From a virus: a stretch of 64,000 nucleotides of DNA. A program made the position numbers and the translations under genes. The notes below the pieces were generated by a model. It worked only from the letters and a program-made list of their open reading frames with translations, was not told the DNA's origin and did not search any database. The stretch is from positions 26,335 through 90,334 of the IMG/VR virus record IMGVR_UViG_3300044640_001517. The stretch is one strand, 5' to 3'. Position 1 is the first letter of the stretch. Every line of letters starts with the position of its first letter. Below, in pieces: positions 24,428-35,600 of the stretch.

Positions 24428-26332
24428 TTAGTACTCGATAGCTGCTGCTGTTGCGCCACCTGTGGTGTCACGGAGTGCTGCTGCAACACCGTTAACCGAG
24501 ATGGTCGATGTGACTACGAGTGACTCGACGCCAACCTTTGCGATTCCTTCGAAGGTTTCAACGAACATCTTGTAGTCGTTGGTTCCCACGAGTGTGGAGT
24601 CGCGGATGATGCCTACGTCCAAGGTGCCACCGTCGAGGAACAAGAATGTTCCTTCTGCAAAGATGTACCAGGTGAACGTGTCTAGGAACTCGTTGAGTGC
24701 TGCAGACGATGACTGTGTGCCGTAGACGTTCAAGTCATGCGAGTAGGTGATCTGAACACCGCGAGCTGCGAGGTATCCATCGATTTCACCAGTTGCATTC
24801 ATTGAGTTGTCGCCAGGCATTGCCAACGTAAGGTCTGCCACCATTGCGTCCTTGATCCAAGCTGGTGCGATTACGCGCAACTTGTGATCTGGGGACAAAC
24901 GATGACGGCTACGCATAGCTACTGCTGCACGACCAACCTGAACGAGGAAGTCACGAGCAACGCCGATAAGGCTTGTTGTCGTAACAGCTGTCGAACCAGA
25001 TGTCAACTTGCCAGCGAGGTACTGCTCGGCCTCACGTGCGTGCTGAACCAAAGCAAGCTCGTTGTGACGAGCAATCAACTCTGGGTAGGCACGTGTCATG
25101 AGGTTGCCGAACTGCAGTTGCAAAGTAACAGCGTCAGTTGCGACTGTTGTTTCTGTTGCTGCAGATACGGTCAAGCTTGACTTTGTTGCTGGGTCTGGGG
25201 AACCTGCTGCATCATTTGCTGCTGTCCAGATGCCAACTGCGTCTCCGTATTCGCTCAGCACTGGCGGAACGATGTAACGGATACCACCGCGGTCTGCCGA
25301 GAATCGTGGAAGCGAGTCGCGGATTGGACGGTCAGTTGATCCAAAACCGAAGATGTCATACTTGACTTCAAACGGTGTTGAGTGACCACCGGAAGCAACG
25401 AGTGCTTCTGGCGACATAACTGCCTTCATCTTTGCGATGTTGCTGTCAGTGTCCTGGGTAAGAACACGTGATTCTGGGTACTTGGTTGTGATCGATGCCA
25501 CGATGTGCTGTTCGCCGTCGCCACCCTTTACACGGCGCAAACCGTGCAAGCGTGAAGCCATAGCTTCTGCAATTTCTTGAGCATCTTTCATTGGTGATCC
25601 GGCCGTGTAACCAGGGATGTCTGCGCCAGCAGTGATTGCCACTGGTGCTGTTTCCTTCTGGCTTGGTTGACGGTCGGCTGGGGCTTGGAATTCTACTTCC
25701 AAGCCTGTGTTGTCTGCCGCGGCAGTCATGGTTGCCTCCTGGGCTTCCTGCTCTTGTGGAGCATTGGTAATTTCTGTTGATGTGCTTGCTTCAGCTTCGG
25801 CTGGCACTTCAATCGCTGCCTCTGCAACTGCTTCTTCCGCGACTGCGGCCTCTACGGTTGCTTCTGGAGCTACTGCTGCTTCAGCTGTTGCTGCTTCTTC
25901 TGTGGTTGAAAGTTCAGATGCTTCGATCACTTCTGTTGATGCTTCCGCCATTGGAGCTGCCTTCTTTTCCTCTTCAGGAGTTTCTGGCTTTTCTTCTTCT
26001 GGCTTCTCTTCTTCCATTGGAGCTGCTGGCATTTCTTCTGCTGGCATCTCTTCTGGAGTCTGATCCATGCTCTCAACTGCTTCACCCTTAACACGCATTG
26101 CGGCTTCGGCTGCACGTGCTGCAAGCTCTTGTGCAAGAGCTTCACGACGCTTAGCTTCACCACGTACCGTGTCGAGCATGTCCGCAAGTTGCGTCATAGC
26201 ATCCACTGTCTGTGCTGTTGGCTCCTGACCCTCAACCGTTTCGAACTCGGTAACGATTTCAGCTTGCAACTCGGCGATTTGGTCGTCGGTCAAGCTATCG
26301 ATCGTGTCGAGCTGTTGTTTGATACGGTCCAC
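24428..26332 (-). CDS. Major capsid protein (hexamer-type) with long N-terminal scaffold-like domain
   Basis: The best start is a GTG at 26332 preceded by GGAGGAGG, giving 634 residues; an upstream GTG lacks a ribosome-binding site. Residues 1-90 are coiled-coil-like and 90-230 are an extremely acidic Glu/Ala/Pro tract, as in fused scaffolding (delta) domains. The HK97-fold capsid part follows (GGHSTPFEVKYDIFGFGSTD, RFSADRGGIRYIVPPVLSEY, then HLSPDHKLRVIAPAWIKDAM-like segments and a late ISVNGVAAA). The N-terminal part is probably removed by the protease encoded in the next-upstream gene. Confidence 0.85.
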   Translation of the reverse strand: MDRIKQQLDTIDSLTDDQIAELQAEIVTEFETVEGQEPTAQTVDAMTQLADMLDTVRGEAKRREALAQELAARAAEAAMRVKGEAVESMDQTPEEMPAEEMPAAPMEEEKPEEEKPETPEEEKKAAPMAEASTEVIEASELSTTEEAATAEAAVAPEATVEAAVAEEAVAEAAIEVPAEAEASTSTEITNAPQEQEAQEATMTAAADNTGLEVEFQAPADRQPSQKETAPVAITAGADIPGYTAGSPMKDAQEIAEAMASRLHGLRRVKGGDGEQHIVASITTKYPESRVLTQDTDSNIAKMKAVMSPEALVASGGHSTPFEVKYDIFGFGSTDRPIRDSLPRFSADRGGIRYIVPPVLSEYGDAVGIWTAANDAAGSPDPATKSSLTVSAATETTVATDAVTLQLQFGNLMTRAYPELIARHNELALVQHAREAEQYLAGKLTSGSTAVTTTSLIGVARDFLVQVGRAAVAMRSRHRLSPDHKLRVIAPAWIKDAMVADLTLAMPGDNSMNATGEIDGYLAARGVQITYSHDLNVYGTQSSSAALNEFLDTFTWYIFAEGTFLFLDGGTLDVGIIRDSTLVGTNDYKMFVETFEGIAKVGVESLVVTSTISVNGVAAALRDTTGGATAAAIEY

Positions 26333-26356
26333 TGTCCCTCCTCCGGGATCAGTCAC

Positions 26357-26379
26357 GATAGACCCACTTTAGGTCTATC
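26357..26379 (-). promoter_or_regulatory. Hairpin in the leader of the major capsid gene
   Basis: GATAGACC and GGTCTATC form a perfect 8-bp stem with a 7-nt loop, 16-25 bp upstream of the strong ribosome-binding site for the GTG at 26332. It lies in a 130-bp gap after the protease gene that also holds a small TGCAC/GTGCA stem. A 5' hairpin could stabilise the capsid mRNA. Confidence 0.45.
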
Positions 26380-26465
26380 TGGGGCTTCTGTCCATGGAGA
26401 GGGACTCTTGCACCGATGTGCAGAGGCACTCACCTAGGAATAACAATAACACTAACTAAAATGTC

Positions 26466-29400
26466 TTATGTCAATAATCTCAACAGCTTGCTCATCTCTG
26501 ATGAGACCTCACTCTGAGAATACACGTCTCCGCCAGACTTATAGCTGCGGAGTGACTCGGTGGCGATGTCGGCGTCTTCCTTGCCGATCTTCGCCTCAAC
26601 CTTTGCGATCATGTCGTCGATCAGATCCCTAAGAACTGGCGGCAGGTCACTAAATCGAACCTTCTGTGCCTCTTTACCAAAAGGAAGTGGAAGGTTTGAC
26701 AGGACCTGGCCTAACAACCTTGCTGATTCCCTAACGTTTCCAAGGGCTGTGGCGTCTAAAGCCCCAGAATCAAGGCGGTCGATAAGGCTAATAAGTTGCG
26801 CAGAAGACTTCGCCGCGGCGTCGTAGTCGCCAAGACTTTCGTTATTCTGTGCTTCCTCGAGCTTCTCCATCAGCTGCGCGTTTCCACCTGTTCCAAGGTC
26901 TTGCTTGAGACGTGCGAGCACATCCCTAAACTTTCCCTTTACGTCACGGGGTTGGTTGACGCCAGAGATATATTTCCCAGGTGTATTGGAAACTGCTTCT
27001 GGACTATTCGGTTTCACCGCTGGTAGGGCTGCTAAAAGCCCCTCCTTGGCTGAGGCCACGCGGGCACGGAGTTCTTCGATCTTTCGAGTGTTCTCCGCAG
27101 TTGCGCTTTCCGCAGCTGTTTTCGCAGCCGCTACTCGTGCTTGGATATCGGTAACAACTTCTTCGTCAATGAGACCTGCTGTCTTCCACTGTTCTGGAAC
27201 CAGCTCGGACTTACCAAGTCCTCGCGCCTTCTTGATGATGTGACGGCGAACCGCGGCACGCTTACCTGGCTTTGAACGGCCGTACGCTTGGATCGCGTTC
27301 TTGAGGTCTTCCTCGTTGCGGATTGGATATGAACCATCTGGAAGAGCCTTGCCTTCACTTGCTAGACGCTCACGGGCCGCCTTCGAGATGTATCCGAATG
27401 TCTCATACTCAAAGCTACTGCGTACGCGGTTTGAAAGCTCCAAGGCCTGTGCCGCAAGTTCTGCGTTTTCTTTTCCTTCAAGCTTTGCGATGCGACTTGT
27501 GAGTTCAGCCATTGGATCTACCTTCATCTTTGCAAGTACCTGGGCACCTGCGGCGACGAGAGCGTAGACCTGACCTGATGCAACGCGTGCGCGTGCGATC
27601 GGGAAGCCGGGCACGTTTACCTGACACACAGCAACAAGTTCAAGCGCGCCGTTGATCGGACGCCAGTCACCCGACGGAGCTGATGCACGCAATGCACGAA
27701 TCTGCTCAGGCGTTGCGTTTGGACGAAGCGCACCTGCGACCCAGATGCCGTAGGCATCTTCGCCGGCGTGAACGTCTGCGATCGCTGAACCAGTGTCGTC
27801 ATAGTGGCGGGCGGCTTCTAGTGCGCTGGCCTCAAGTGATGCGTGTCCACCTGCGAGCGTCAGTTGACCGACAGGATAGTCCTTGCCGTCATCTGCGCGA
27901 ACAACACCTGTGTGGAAGTACGCGTAACCTGTGCGACTCTTTGGCGCGCGGGTACCGCTACGCATGCCGATGTGGTCTGTCTGCCACGACGCGATGTGGC
28001 CAAACACTCGGCCAAGATCATCAACTGTAAGTGGTGTAGGTCCGCTAAGTTGCGGATTTACAAACCAGTCAGAAGGTGGAACTGTTGGGATCGCCCCAGC
28101 AAGAATTCCGCAGGCCACGATCGCGGCTGCGTCCATCGGATCCATATCTTCTTCTACGTAGACTCCGTCTGGAATCTGTTCCATATTTCCCTCCTGGGAT
28201 TCTCCAGATGTGTCTGCTACATCCTCCAAGTAGATCTTGCATTCTTCGAATGCAGGCTTTGGAACAATTGTGACAGCCATAACCCTGGCCTTTGTGATTG
28301 TTATTTTATCACCGCCAATTTTCTTCTCTTTTGGAGAATCTGCGGCTTCGTCCTTTGCATCTTCATTTGCCTCAAAACGATCGAGGTCTGCTGATACTCC
28401 GCGTAGGAATCCTTGACGGACCATACGCTCGGCCTCTTTGCCGTATGCGTTTGTGTCAAATACTCCATGCGCATTTCCAATACCGTTCTCGGTACGTTCC
28501 ATCTTGTCAATACGACCTACAACGACAGAGCCATTGTGGCCATCTGCGGTCTTGATCTGCCAGAGTAGAGGCAGCGGCAAGGCACGGACACTGATCGCAT
28601 TTTTCTTAAACTTTCGACCGTCACCTGACTCAGTATCTTCAGGTATGACCAGCGGGATCATGAACTTTGAACCCATCATCGTGTCTTCAGCCGACGCCGT
28701 GAGTACACGATCGCGTGCCTCCTGTGCCTCCGCCTGTCGCACGATTGCGTCAATAACTGCTTCTTCATCGACAAGATCAAAACCACTTGCCTTGATTGAC
28801 TTGGCGTTCTTCTTGCCGACGTTGTACTTGCTGCCAGGCCAGACGCCTGTCGCCTCCTTGTGACGAAGTGCACAGTAGCCCTTGGCTCGTGGACCCATGT
28901 ACTTTGCGAGATGGTGGAAGCAACGCGTCCAGTCGCCTGGCGTGTTCCAGCGGATCTTCAACGCGCCGCGACCAAACAACCAGTAGTGACGTAGCTTCTC
29001 GGCTTTTCCGCGATTACGATCAACTCCACCTGCGGCTGTCAACGAATCAATGTCATCAAGCTCGGCCATGAGCGCCACAACGCCTGCTTCAGGCGCCCAG
29101 TCAGCTTCATAGTTGTCATCTTCGATCGCGTAGATCTCTTCAAGACTTAGGCGCATGTCGTCTTCGGTGACATCTGTTCCAGAGCCGTAACCGACGACAC
29201 CGTCGTGATCTACAAGCTCTGCGTACTCGGCCTTAAAGCCATCTGACGCCTCGGCAGCTGTTAGATACTTCTTGGTCTTTTTCTTCTTGTTTGAACCAAA
29301 GATGTCGTACACAGGCTGCTCAATGATGAACTCATTAACGGATTGATTCTTGCTCTTACCGCCGTGGAGCATCTTCGCGTGTGTTGATGTGTAGATATGA

Positions 29401-31922
29401 AGTGCGTCCTTGTGACGCAACTGGCAATATCCCTTTGCACGTGGGCCCATGTATTTGCCAAGGTGGCGTACACAACGTGACCAGTCACCCGGTAGACCCC
29501 ACTTGATCTTTGCAGCACCGCGTCCGTAGACCCAGTAGCGACGAAGTTTTTCAGCGTTACCGCGGTTCTTATCGAGACCGCCCTGCGCAAACTCTGTTGC
29601 GCTTGCCGTTACATTTACCTTTACAACTCCGTCTGGAATTACAGCAAAACGACACTTACCTTCATCTTCAATCGGCAGAGAGATGATTCGACAGACATCG
29701 TTGTCGTTTTCATCGTGCGTGTAGAAAACGCAGTTTTCACATTTAACGCCGATATCAGCTACCTTGTTCTCAGCCGCTGGCGTGTAACCAGCCCAGATGC
29801 CTGTGCCGTCTTCATTGAACTTGCCGTACTTATCGGCAATCTCAATAAGAGCGCGCATAAGGTCTTGTTCTTCAGCTACGAGAATTCCAGCGGCGGCTAG
29901 CGCATGCAACGCAGACGCGGTTGTTCCGCCGTCGATCTGTGCAAGAACATCGGTATACGCATCTCCGCTAAGCGGAACAACTGGTGGTGGAGTTGCAGAT
30001 GTTAGATCGCTTAGGATACCTTCGTCCGGTACCCACTTCTTATCTGTTCGCTTAAACACCATAGGACGCAGCGAGTCTGTTCCAGCAGGAACAATTGAGA
30101 TCAGGTCAAACACAGCGGACGGATCGTCTGGAGAAACAATCGCCATATACACTGGCTGAACGTCAGAAGTTTCTGGTGTAAGAGGTTTGCCGGGTCCTTT
30201 ATTGGTTAACTTGTACTCATCAGCAACTTGCTTGATCGTCTTCTTCTCTTCTACATCTGCTGATGCTGAAAATCCTGTAGGATTGTAGTACAGGTGATAC
30301 AGCGGATTTTTCTTAAAAAGATCTTTGAATAACGGATGTTCACGGCGATCACCTGTAAACGCTTTTTGGCCGGTAAGTTTTTCACGACCTGCAACATATT
30401 TATCCCAAGAAGCGCTTGTTTCTTCCTTTGTAGGCTGTGTTGGCTTTACAAACGTATTCTGCTGAGCTGACTGTCGTTGTCCGTTTACCCATGCTGGGTA
30501 GTTGTACAAGACCTGTTGTAGGTCTCCAGGTGTTAGCGGAGGAAGTGTACCTGGAATTCGCGCGTTAGGCGAGTTCATCGGAGTTCGTGGTTGACCAAGG
30601 ATTCCAGATGTATCAAGTGGCATGTTGCTTGGTGTGGCGACACCTTCACCGCCAGACCTTGCTGTGTCAGCGACCGCCTGTGTGTCTGTTCCAGCAACCC
30701 GCACAGACTCTCCCGAGTCCATCTTTACTGTTACACTCTGCGTGCCTTTGTCAATCGCGGTGATACGTCCGGTGTTTGCTGGATTGCCGCCAACTGAAAC
30801 ACGTGAACCCATGCGCGCAAACTTTCCACCTTTATCGCGTACTTGTTTCTGCGCGTTTGCCGCACGTTCTTTTGGAGAATAAACGTTGTCTGCTGGATTG
30901 ATCGCGCCTTCTGGACCAGCGGCAACGATCGTGTTGTCGATGATTCCCCAGTCAATGTCTCCGAGCTCAGCGGCCATAAGTTCAGCCTCTTCTGGATATA
31001 GCTCGTAGACACCCGTCTTTTCAAACGGTTGCTGCTGGAATCGCGCTGAAAGAATAAGTGCTGACTCGGCATCAATAGGCACATGCGTCTTCTCAGCCGT
31101 GTCATATATGTCGTCAAGCGCCTTGTCGTATGTTGCGATATCACTGTCAACATGCGCGAGATCGTCCCAACCGCCACCGTCCCAGACGTATGCCTCGCCG
31201 TCTTCATTGATCATGTATAGGCGATCGATAGATCCGTCATCGAGACGAATACGAGCCACAAACTCTGGACCGTTTTCTTGATCTTCTTCGGCAAGTCTAA
31301 ATGCGTTGACGTCGGCGTCGTAACTTGTCGCCATTCCGTAATAGTCATCATCAGCAACGATAAATGCGCCGGCGCTTACAGCCTTCTTGTTTTCGCGTTC
31401 AACGATCTGCTGTGCCCAGCGCCACGCGGCGTCGCCGCCCCAGAGTGCCCAGGCGATGCGACCGTTCGATGGAAATCCGTCTGAGCCTGGCTTGTAGCCT
31501 TTGCCTTTCTTATCTACCTCATGTCGTGGGAAGTACTTTGCGATGTGGCGGACCTTGGCCAGTCCGATCTGTCCGCCGTTGGCGAGTATACGCGCTGTGT
31601 TGAGACCAACAGGCGTTCCACCACGGCGATGCTCCTTACGCCACTCTAAGGCCCTCTTAGCCTCTGCTTGCGCTGCCTTAGGTATCGTGTACATACGTCC
31701 AGAGGCGGTGATTGCACTGATGCGGAGATCAGCCAGCGCGCCAGACGCGAGGTCAAAGTGAACTTGATCTGCTGAAGCTTCTGTATTCCACGGCTGTATA
31801 TACGAGAGGTTGCTTAACGTACCTACCTCGTCGACCATGTTAGTAATTGAGTCAATCACAACGGCAGATGTGCCGTCGGTAAACATCATGTAGCTACCGT
31901 GAGAACCAAAAAGCTTTATCAT
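26466..31922 (-). CDS. Multidomain polyprotein with prohead protease
   Basis: An 1,818-residue protein in the capsid-protease position. Visible parts in order: a module near 90-180 ending PSNGRIAWALWGGDAAWRWA; a small beta segment near 375-405; a HiPIP-like Cys cluster near 730-755 (CENC...C...GKCRFAVIP); two copies of a ~70-residue basic module (about 780-850 and 960-1030; each with GDW.RC, KYMGPRAKGYC and LRHK); a prohead-protease core near 1085-1200 (MIPLVIPEDTESGDGR, ADGHNGSVVVGRIDKM, FLRGVSADLDRFEA); an actinophage protease tail near 1380-1430 (HYDDTGSAIADVHAGEDA); and a helical section near 1510-1590 (SYPIRNEEDLKNAI). The usual protease is about a quarter of this length; the rest may be internal head cargo released on maturation. 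Confidence 0.85.
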   Translation of the reverse strand: MIKLFGSHGSYMMFTDGTSAVVIDSITNMVDEVGTLSNLSYIQPWNTEASADQVHFDLASGALADLRISAITASGRMYTIPKAAQAEAKRALEWRKEHRRGGTPVGLNTARILANGGQIGLAKVRHIAKYFPRHEVDKKGKGYKPGSDGFPSNGRIAWALWGGDAAWRWAQQIVERENKKAVSAGAFIVADDDYYGMATSYDADVNAFRLAEEDQENGPEFVARIRLDDGSIDRLYMINEDGEAYVWDGGGWDDLAHVDSDIATYDKALDDIYDTAEKTHVPIDAESALILSARFQQQPFEKTGVYELYPEEAELMAAELGDIDWGIIDNTIVAAGPEGAINPADNVYSPKERAANAQKQVRDKGGKFARMGSRVSVGGNPANTGRITAIDKGTQSVTVKMDSGESVRVAGTDTQAVADTARSGGEGVATPSNMPLDTSGILGQPRTPMNSPNARIPGTLPPLTPGDLQQVLYNYPAWVNGQRQSAQQNTFVKPTQPTKEETSASWDKYVAGREKLTGQKAFTGDRREHPLFKDLFKKNPLYHLYYNPTGFSASADVEEKKTIKQVADEYKLTNKGPGKPLTPETSDVQPVYMAIVSPDDPSAVFDLISIVPAGTDSLRPMVFKRTDKKWVPDEGILSDLTSATPPPVVPLSGDAYTDVLAQIDGGTTASALHALAAAGILVAEEQDLMRALIEIADKYGKFNEDGTGIWAGYTPAAENKVADIGVKCENCVFYTHDENDNDVCRIISLPIEDEGKCRFAVIPDGVVKVNVTASATEFAQGGLDKNRGNAEKLRRYWVYGRGAAKIKWGLPGDWSRCVRHLGKYMGPRAKGYCQLRHKDALHIYTSTHAKMLHGGKSKNQSVNEFIIEQPVYDIFGSNKKKKTKKYLTAAEASDGFKAEYAELVDHDGVVGYGSGTDVTEDDMRLSLEEIYAIEDDNYEADWAPEAGVVALMAELDDIDSLTAAGGVDRNRGKAEKLRHYWLFGRGALKIRWNTPGDWTRCFHHLAKYMGPRAKGYCALRHKEATGVWPGSKYNVGKKNAKSIKASGFDLVDEEAVIDAIVRQAEAQEARDRVLTASAEDTMMGSKFMIPLVIPEDTESGDGRKFKKNAISVRALPLPLLWQIKTADGHNGSVVVGRIDKMERTENGIGNAHGVFDTNAYGKEAERMVRQGFLRGVSADLDRFEANEDAKDEAADSPKEKKIGGDKITITKARVMAVTIVPKPAFEECKIYLEDVADTSGESQEGNMEQIPDGVYVEEDMDPMDAAAIVACGILAGAIPTVPPSDWFVNPQLSGPTPLTVDDLGRVFGHIASWQTDHIGMRSGTRAPKSRTGYAYFHTGVVRADDGKDYPVGQLTLAGGHASLEASALEAARHYDDTGSAIADVHAGEDAYGIWVAGALRPNATPEQIRALRASAPSGDWRPINGALELVAVCQVNVPGFPIARARVASGQVYALVAAGAQVLAKMKVDPMAELTSRIAKLEGKENAELAAQALELSNRVRSSFEYETFGYISKAARERLASEGKALPDGSYPIRNEEDLKNAIQAYGRSKPGKRAAVRRHIIKKARGLGKSELVPEQWKTAGLIDEEVVTDIQARVAAAKTAAESATAENTRKIEELRARVASAKEGLLAALPAVKPNSPEAVSNTPGKYISGVNQPRDVKGKFRDVLARLKQDLGTGGNAQLMEKLEEAQNNESLGDYDAAAKSSAQLISLIDRLDSGALDATALGNVRESARLLGQVLSNLPLPFGKEAQKVRFSDLPPVLRDLIDDMIAKVEAKIGKEDADIATESLRSYKSGGDVYSQSEVSSEMSKLLRLLT

Positions 31923-32654
31923 CTATTTAGCACCTTCATCTGCTTGTACTTTATCTTGTACAGGACCGCCTGCTACCCAGGCATCACATGTACGCGAGGC
32001 CGCACACTTGAAGTCGAAAGCCTCACAATACCCTAGTTCTGCGATGTCGATTGCGTCCCAGGCGTTCTGTTCGCTTGATCCACCCTGCTCCAGTCCCCCA
32101 GCGATGCAGTCACGCATCTGCTTTGTAATAATGAATACCGCGCAGTTTCCGCAGAGGCTTTTCTTCGCGTCATCGATCGTGACAGACCACCTGTCAGCTT
32201 TTGCCTGCCAAAACTCTTCATTTGGCTCTGCCGGATTTAGCGGCCCGTAGCCTGCGGTATCGATCGCGTTCTGACGGTACTTGATGTTTAGCGCAATGTC
32301 CTGGGTGGCTGGAGGGCACTTTGCTGGCGCCGCGGCCGTAAGCGCGTAGTTGTGGTTTCCTTCGTCATCTACCTCGTAGCGTGGTTTTTCGCCTCGCATG
32401 TCAAACGAGTCGTAGTACTTGACGTAATCTACTTCTACTTCATCGATCGTAAACTCGCCGCTGTGATCTTCATAGAACTGGTATGTATCAATCTTGTTCC
32501 ATGTACCGTTGTCGCGCATGAGCAATCCGCCCTTACTTGGACAGGCAAACATGAGATATTGGACGTCGTAGTTATCGTCTACAAGGACGTAAAGATCTTC
32601 ATCTTCTTTGATCTCAGTTGGCCATGTGTCAAGTGCTTTTGTGTCTTCTGCCAT
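31923..32654 (-). CDS. Cys-rich virion-operon protein
   Basis: A 243-residue protein immediately before the protease gene (no gap). The N-terminal half is very acidic and aromatic. The C-terminal half has a Cys pattern like a high-potential iron-sulfur or zinc cluster (LCGNCAVF, then RDC, LGYCEAFDFKC, RTCDAW), similar to the Cys module in the next gene. The shared module suggests the two were once one protein or are co-packaged. The cluster type is not determinable from sequence alone. Confidence 0.72.
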   Translation of the reverse strand: MAEDTKALDTWPTEIKEDEDLYVLVDDNYDVQYLMFACPSKGGLLMRDNGTWNKIDTYQFYEDHSGEFTIDEVEVDYVKYYDSFDMRGEKPRYEVDDEGNHNYALTAAAPAKCPPATQDIALNIKYRQNAIDTAGYGPLNPAEPNEEFWQAKADRWSVTIDDAKKSLCGNCAVFIITKQMRDCIAGGLEQGGSSEQNAWDAIDIAELGYCEAFDFKCAASRTCDAWVAGGPVQDKVQADEGAK

Positions 32655-32669
32655 GTGCTCTTTCCTGTG

Positions 32670-35600
32670 CTATAGTTGAATTCTGTTAAGCTTCTCATCA
32701 GGCTGTATCGCCCTAATTTTATACATAATTCCGCGACTTGAGAACGTTATTTCTCGTTTATTTGGGTCCCACTTAAAGCCACTGTTCTCCTTGAGTTGGA
32801 ACGACAGACCACCATCACGGTCAGTCGTGATCTCCATGTAGCTTCTAATCGGAAGACCTTGGTCATCAAAGTCACGAATGATCTTTGCCGAGTATGCTGC
32901 ACGCAGCCAGCCGGCGTATTCACCGTCGACATTTTCAAGTACGGCCTGCGTGCCGGCGCGGTTGAGGTAGTTACCGTACTTTGCAAACTCGTCGTAGTCA
33001 GGCAGTGGAAGCATGTTTGTGTCTTTCTCTTCACCAGCCGAGGTGACGGGCATTGGTGGCACAGTGCGTCCAGTGTACAGCGTTAGGTTTATAAGCTGTT
33101 GCATGATATATGACTGCAGGTTCCTGTCCCTTGTGTTGGCGTACATGGGCAAAAGCATGCCTCTAGCCGCACTGTACATTTCAAATGACTTCATCTTTGC
33201 AACTTTTTTAATGATCTCGTCAACAAGTTTGTACCTGTCTAAGATATCAGCGTAGTCTTCTCCGGTTGGATTGCCTGCGTTTTCCTGCCCAAACGGAATA
33301 ACTATCTCCGCCCTAAGCATTGTGTCGTATCCACCTGCGTTAGTTACAGCATGGTTTCCAGAAAACGGCAACCAGTCGACCTTGCCTTCCTCTTCCTGCC
33401 TGTCAAACGGAGAGTTGTATTCAGCAACTTTATTTCTCAATACATTTACGTCACTGGCCAACATTGGCTCCACGTACGCGTCTCCAGATAAAACGGCGCC
33501 TGCACTGCCTGCGTCGTGCGTGTAGTAGTGCCCGTCTGGATACCTAACAATGATCTGCGGTAACTGTCTTGTGTTTTCTATTTCAAAAGGATCTAACCCC
33601 ATGTCAACTGTAAACATATATTTTGCAGCTACTGCCACGGATCCTGCAGGCGCGGGTTGATAGTGCAGATCTGATCCCGTATATGTAAGCATCGCCGCAA
33701 GGTCATTAAAGTCTACAGTTTCACTTCCACCCGCCTCTGTAAATGCTTCTGTGAGGTTTTCTTCTGCAAAACGCAGCAACTGTCCTTTAGCGCTGTCTTT
33801 ACTTCCTCTTCTATCTTCTAAGATTTTTGATCCAGCAGTCAAGATAATTTCCTCTATCGGAGTTCCGTCTATCTCAGTAATCCCACGTTCCTTTAGCATT
33901 TTAATTGCGCGGTCACGAACAAGTTGTGACACAACAATCTGCGCGTCCTTTGTAATTGGAACACCGTGCTTAACCATCGCTTCCTGGCCTTCGTACTTGA
34001 CTGCCCTTAAGATATCTGTTCCAGGGACACGCTTGCCGTACAGGTCGTCTATGTTTGCATATAGATCTGATCGCTCAAAGATGTCAGTTGCTGGCCACCA
34101 GATACTTCCTTCACTGTTTGCGTTAAATCCGCCCATGACTTCTAGCGTGCTATTTTCGTCATGCTTTGTCGGCCTAAGAAACACGTAGTCAGCCCCGCCT
34201 GTCCATAGGTCTTCAGTCGAGGACATTCCCTTATAGTTGAGACCTTCTTGTACTCGAGAAACTGTTGCAACTAGTCCGTTTGTTACTACGTCAACAATTG
34301 CGTTTGTAGTTACCTGTATAAGTTCTTCTGGGGTCGGTGGTCTGCTCTGTGTATCAACAAGATTTGCAACTGCTTTTTCAAGACTTAAGTTGTGCTTAAA
34401 GCCTTTTATGCCTGTATCTTCTTGCATAAGAAACGCCACATTGTCTGGAAGCATATACTCAATGCGTCCATGAGACCCGATACGCGGGAACACATCTGCT
34501 GCTTCTACTCCCCAGCGTTCTTTGATCTTTTCAAGTTTCTTATCACGACGATCTTGGTCTGTAATGTTGATGTTTGGGTCAGTCTGAGAGTCGAACAGCG
34601 ACAGCAGTCTGTTTTCAATAAGCGACTTTGTGTCTTGCTGTTGCGCGGCGCGCACATCACGTACACCGGCCGCGCGGAGCGCCTCTTCGATATCAGACTG
34701 CTCGGCGTCAATTGGAAGATCAATGATCACCTGGTTGTGGAATGCTGCAGGCGCTGATTCATATTGTGCGTCAAGTGGTTCAAGACTATTGTCGTCATTT
34801 GCACGCATGATATTTATTGACCACGGATTGCCTGTATCTTCGCTATCTGAGACAAACATTCTGCCGTTATTGAATACCGCTCCGCCCCAGTTATTTACAA
34901 CACTTTCACCTGAGAGAACAATGTCGCCGTTTTCAGCAACGCTTACACGTTCAATTTGCGGCGCCTCTGCTCTAAACAAACTTCCAGCTTGACCTAGATT
35001 AGATGAGATTTCTTGTGTAACTTCCGCTCCGCGCCAGGACGTAAGTTTGAATCGAAGGCGCAACTTGCGCTCGCCGTCTGGCGTAATGATTGTTGATGCA
35101 CGGATGTCAAGATCTTCAATATCTGTACTGTCGACAGCCGCTGATACTCCGCGTTCTTTGTACTGATCTGGGCGATCTACAACAGTAGAGACAGCCTCCA
35201 TTAGAGAAGGAATGCCAGTAAGTCCAGATGAAGATATAGGCTTTGGATCTTTAATGACAACAGGAGGTCTACCTGCAGGTGTGACTTCTGAATTAGATTT
35301 CCCGTGCAGCTTTATCTTGTCACTTGTCACGAGTCTTGCGCCTTCACGCAGAGATAGTCTATAGTCACTTTCTTCAGTTGCGTCCATGTATTGTATGCGG
35401 TCTTTCCACTTCTTAACCTGTGGATCAGTTGAGGCGTTTAGCATCTGATCAATAAACATGTCAAGATTCATCAATGAAGGCCGTGCAAAATCCCAGTCTT
35501 CTGCAAGTTGCTTCATTTTCTTTGAATTATCAAAGTCTCCGCCGAGATACATGTCTGACGCGTTTTCTTTTATGGCTTGATCGAGAAGCGCAAAATACGC

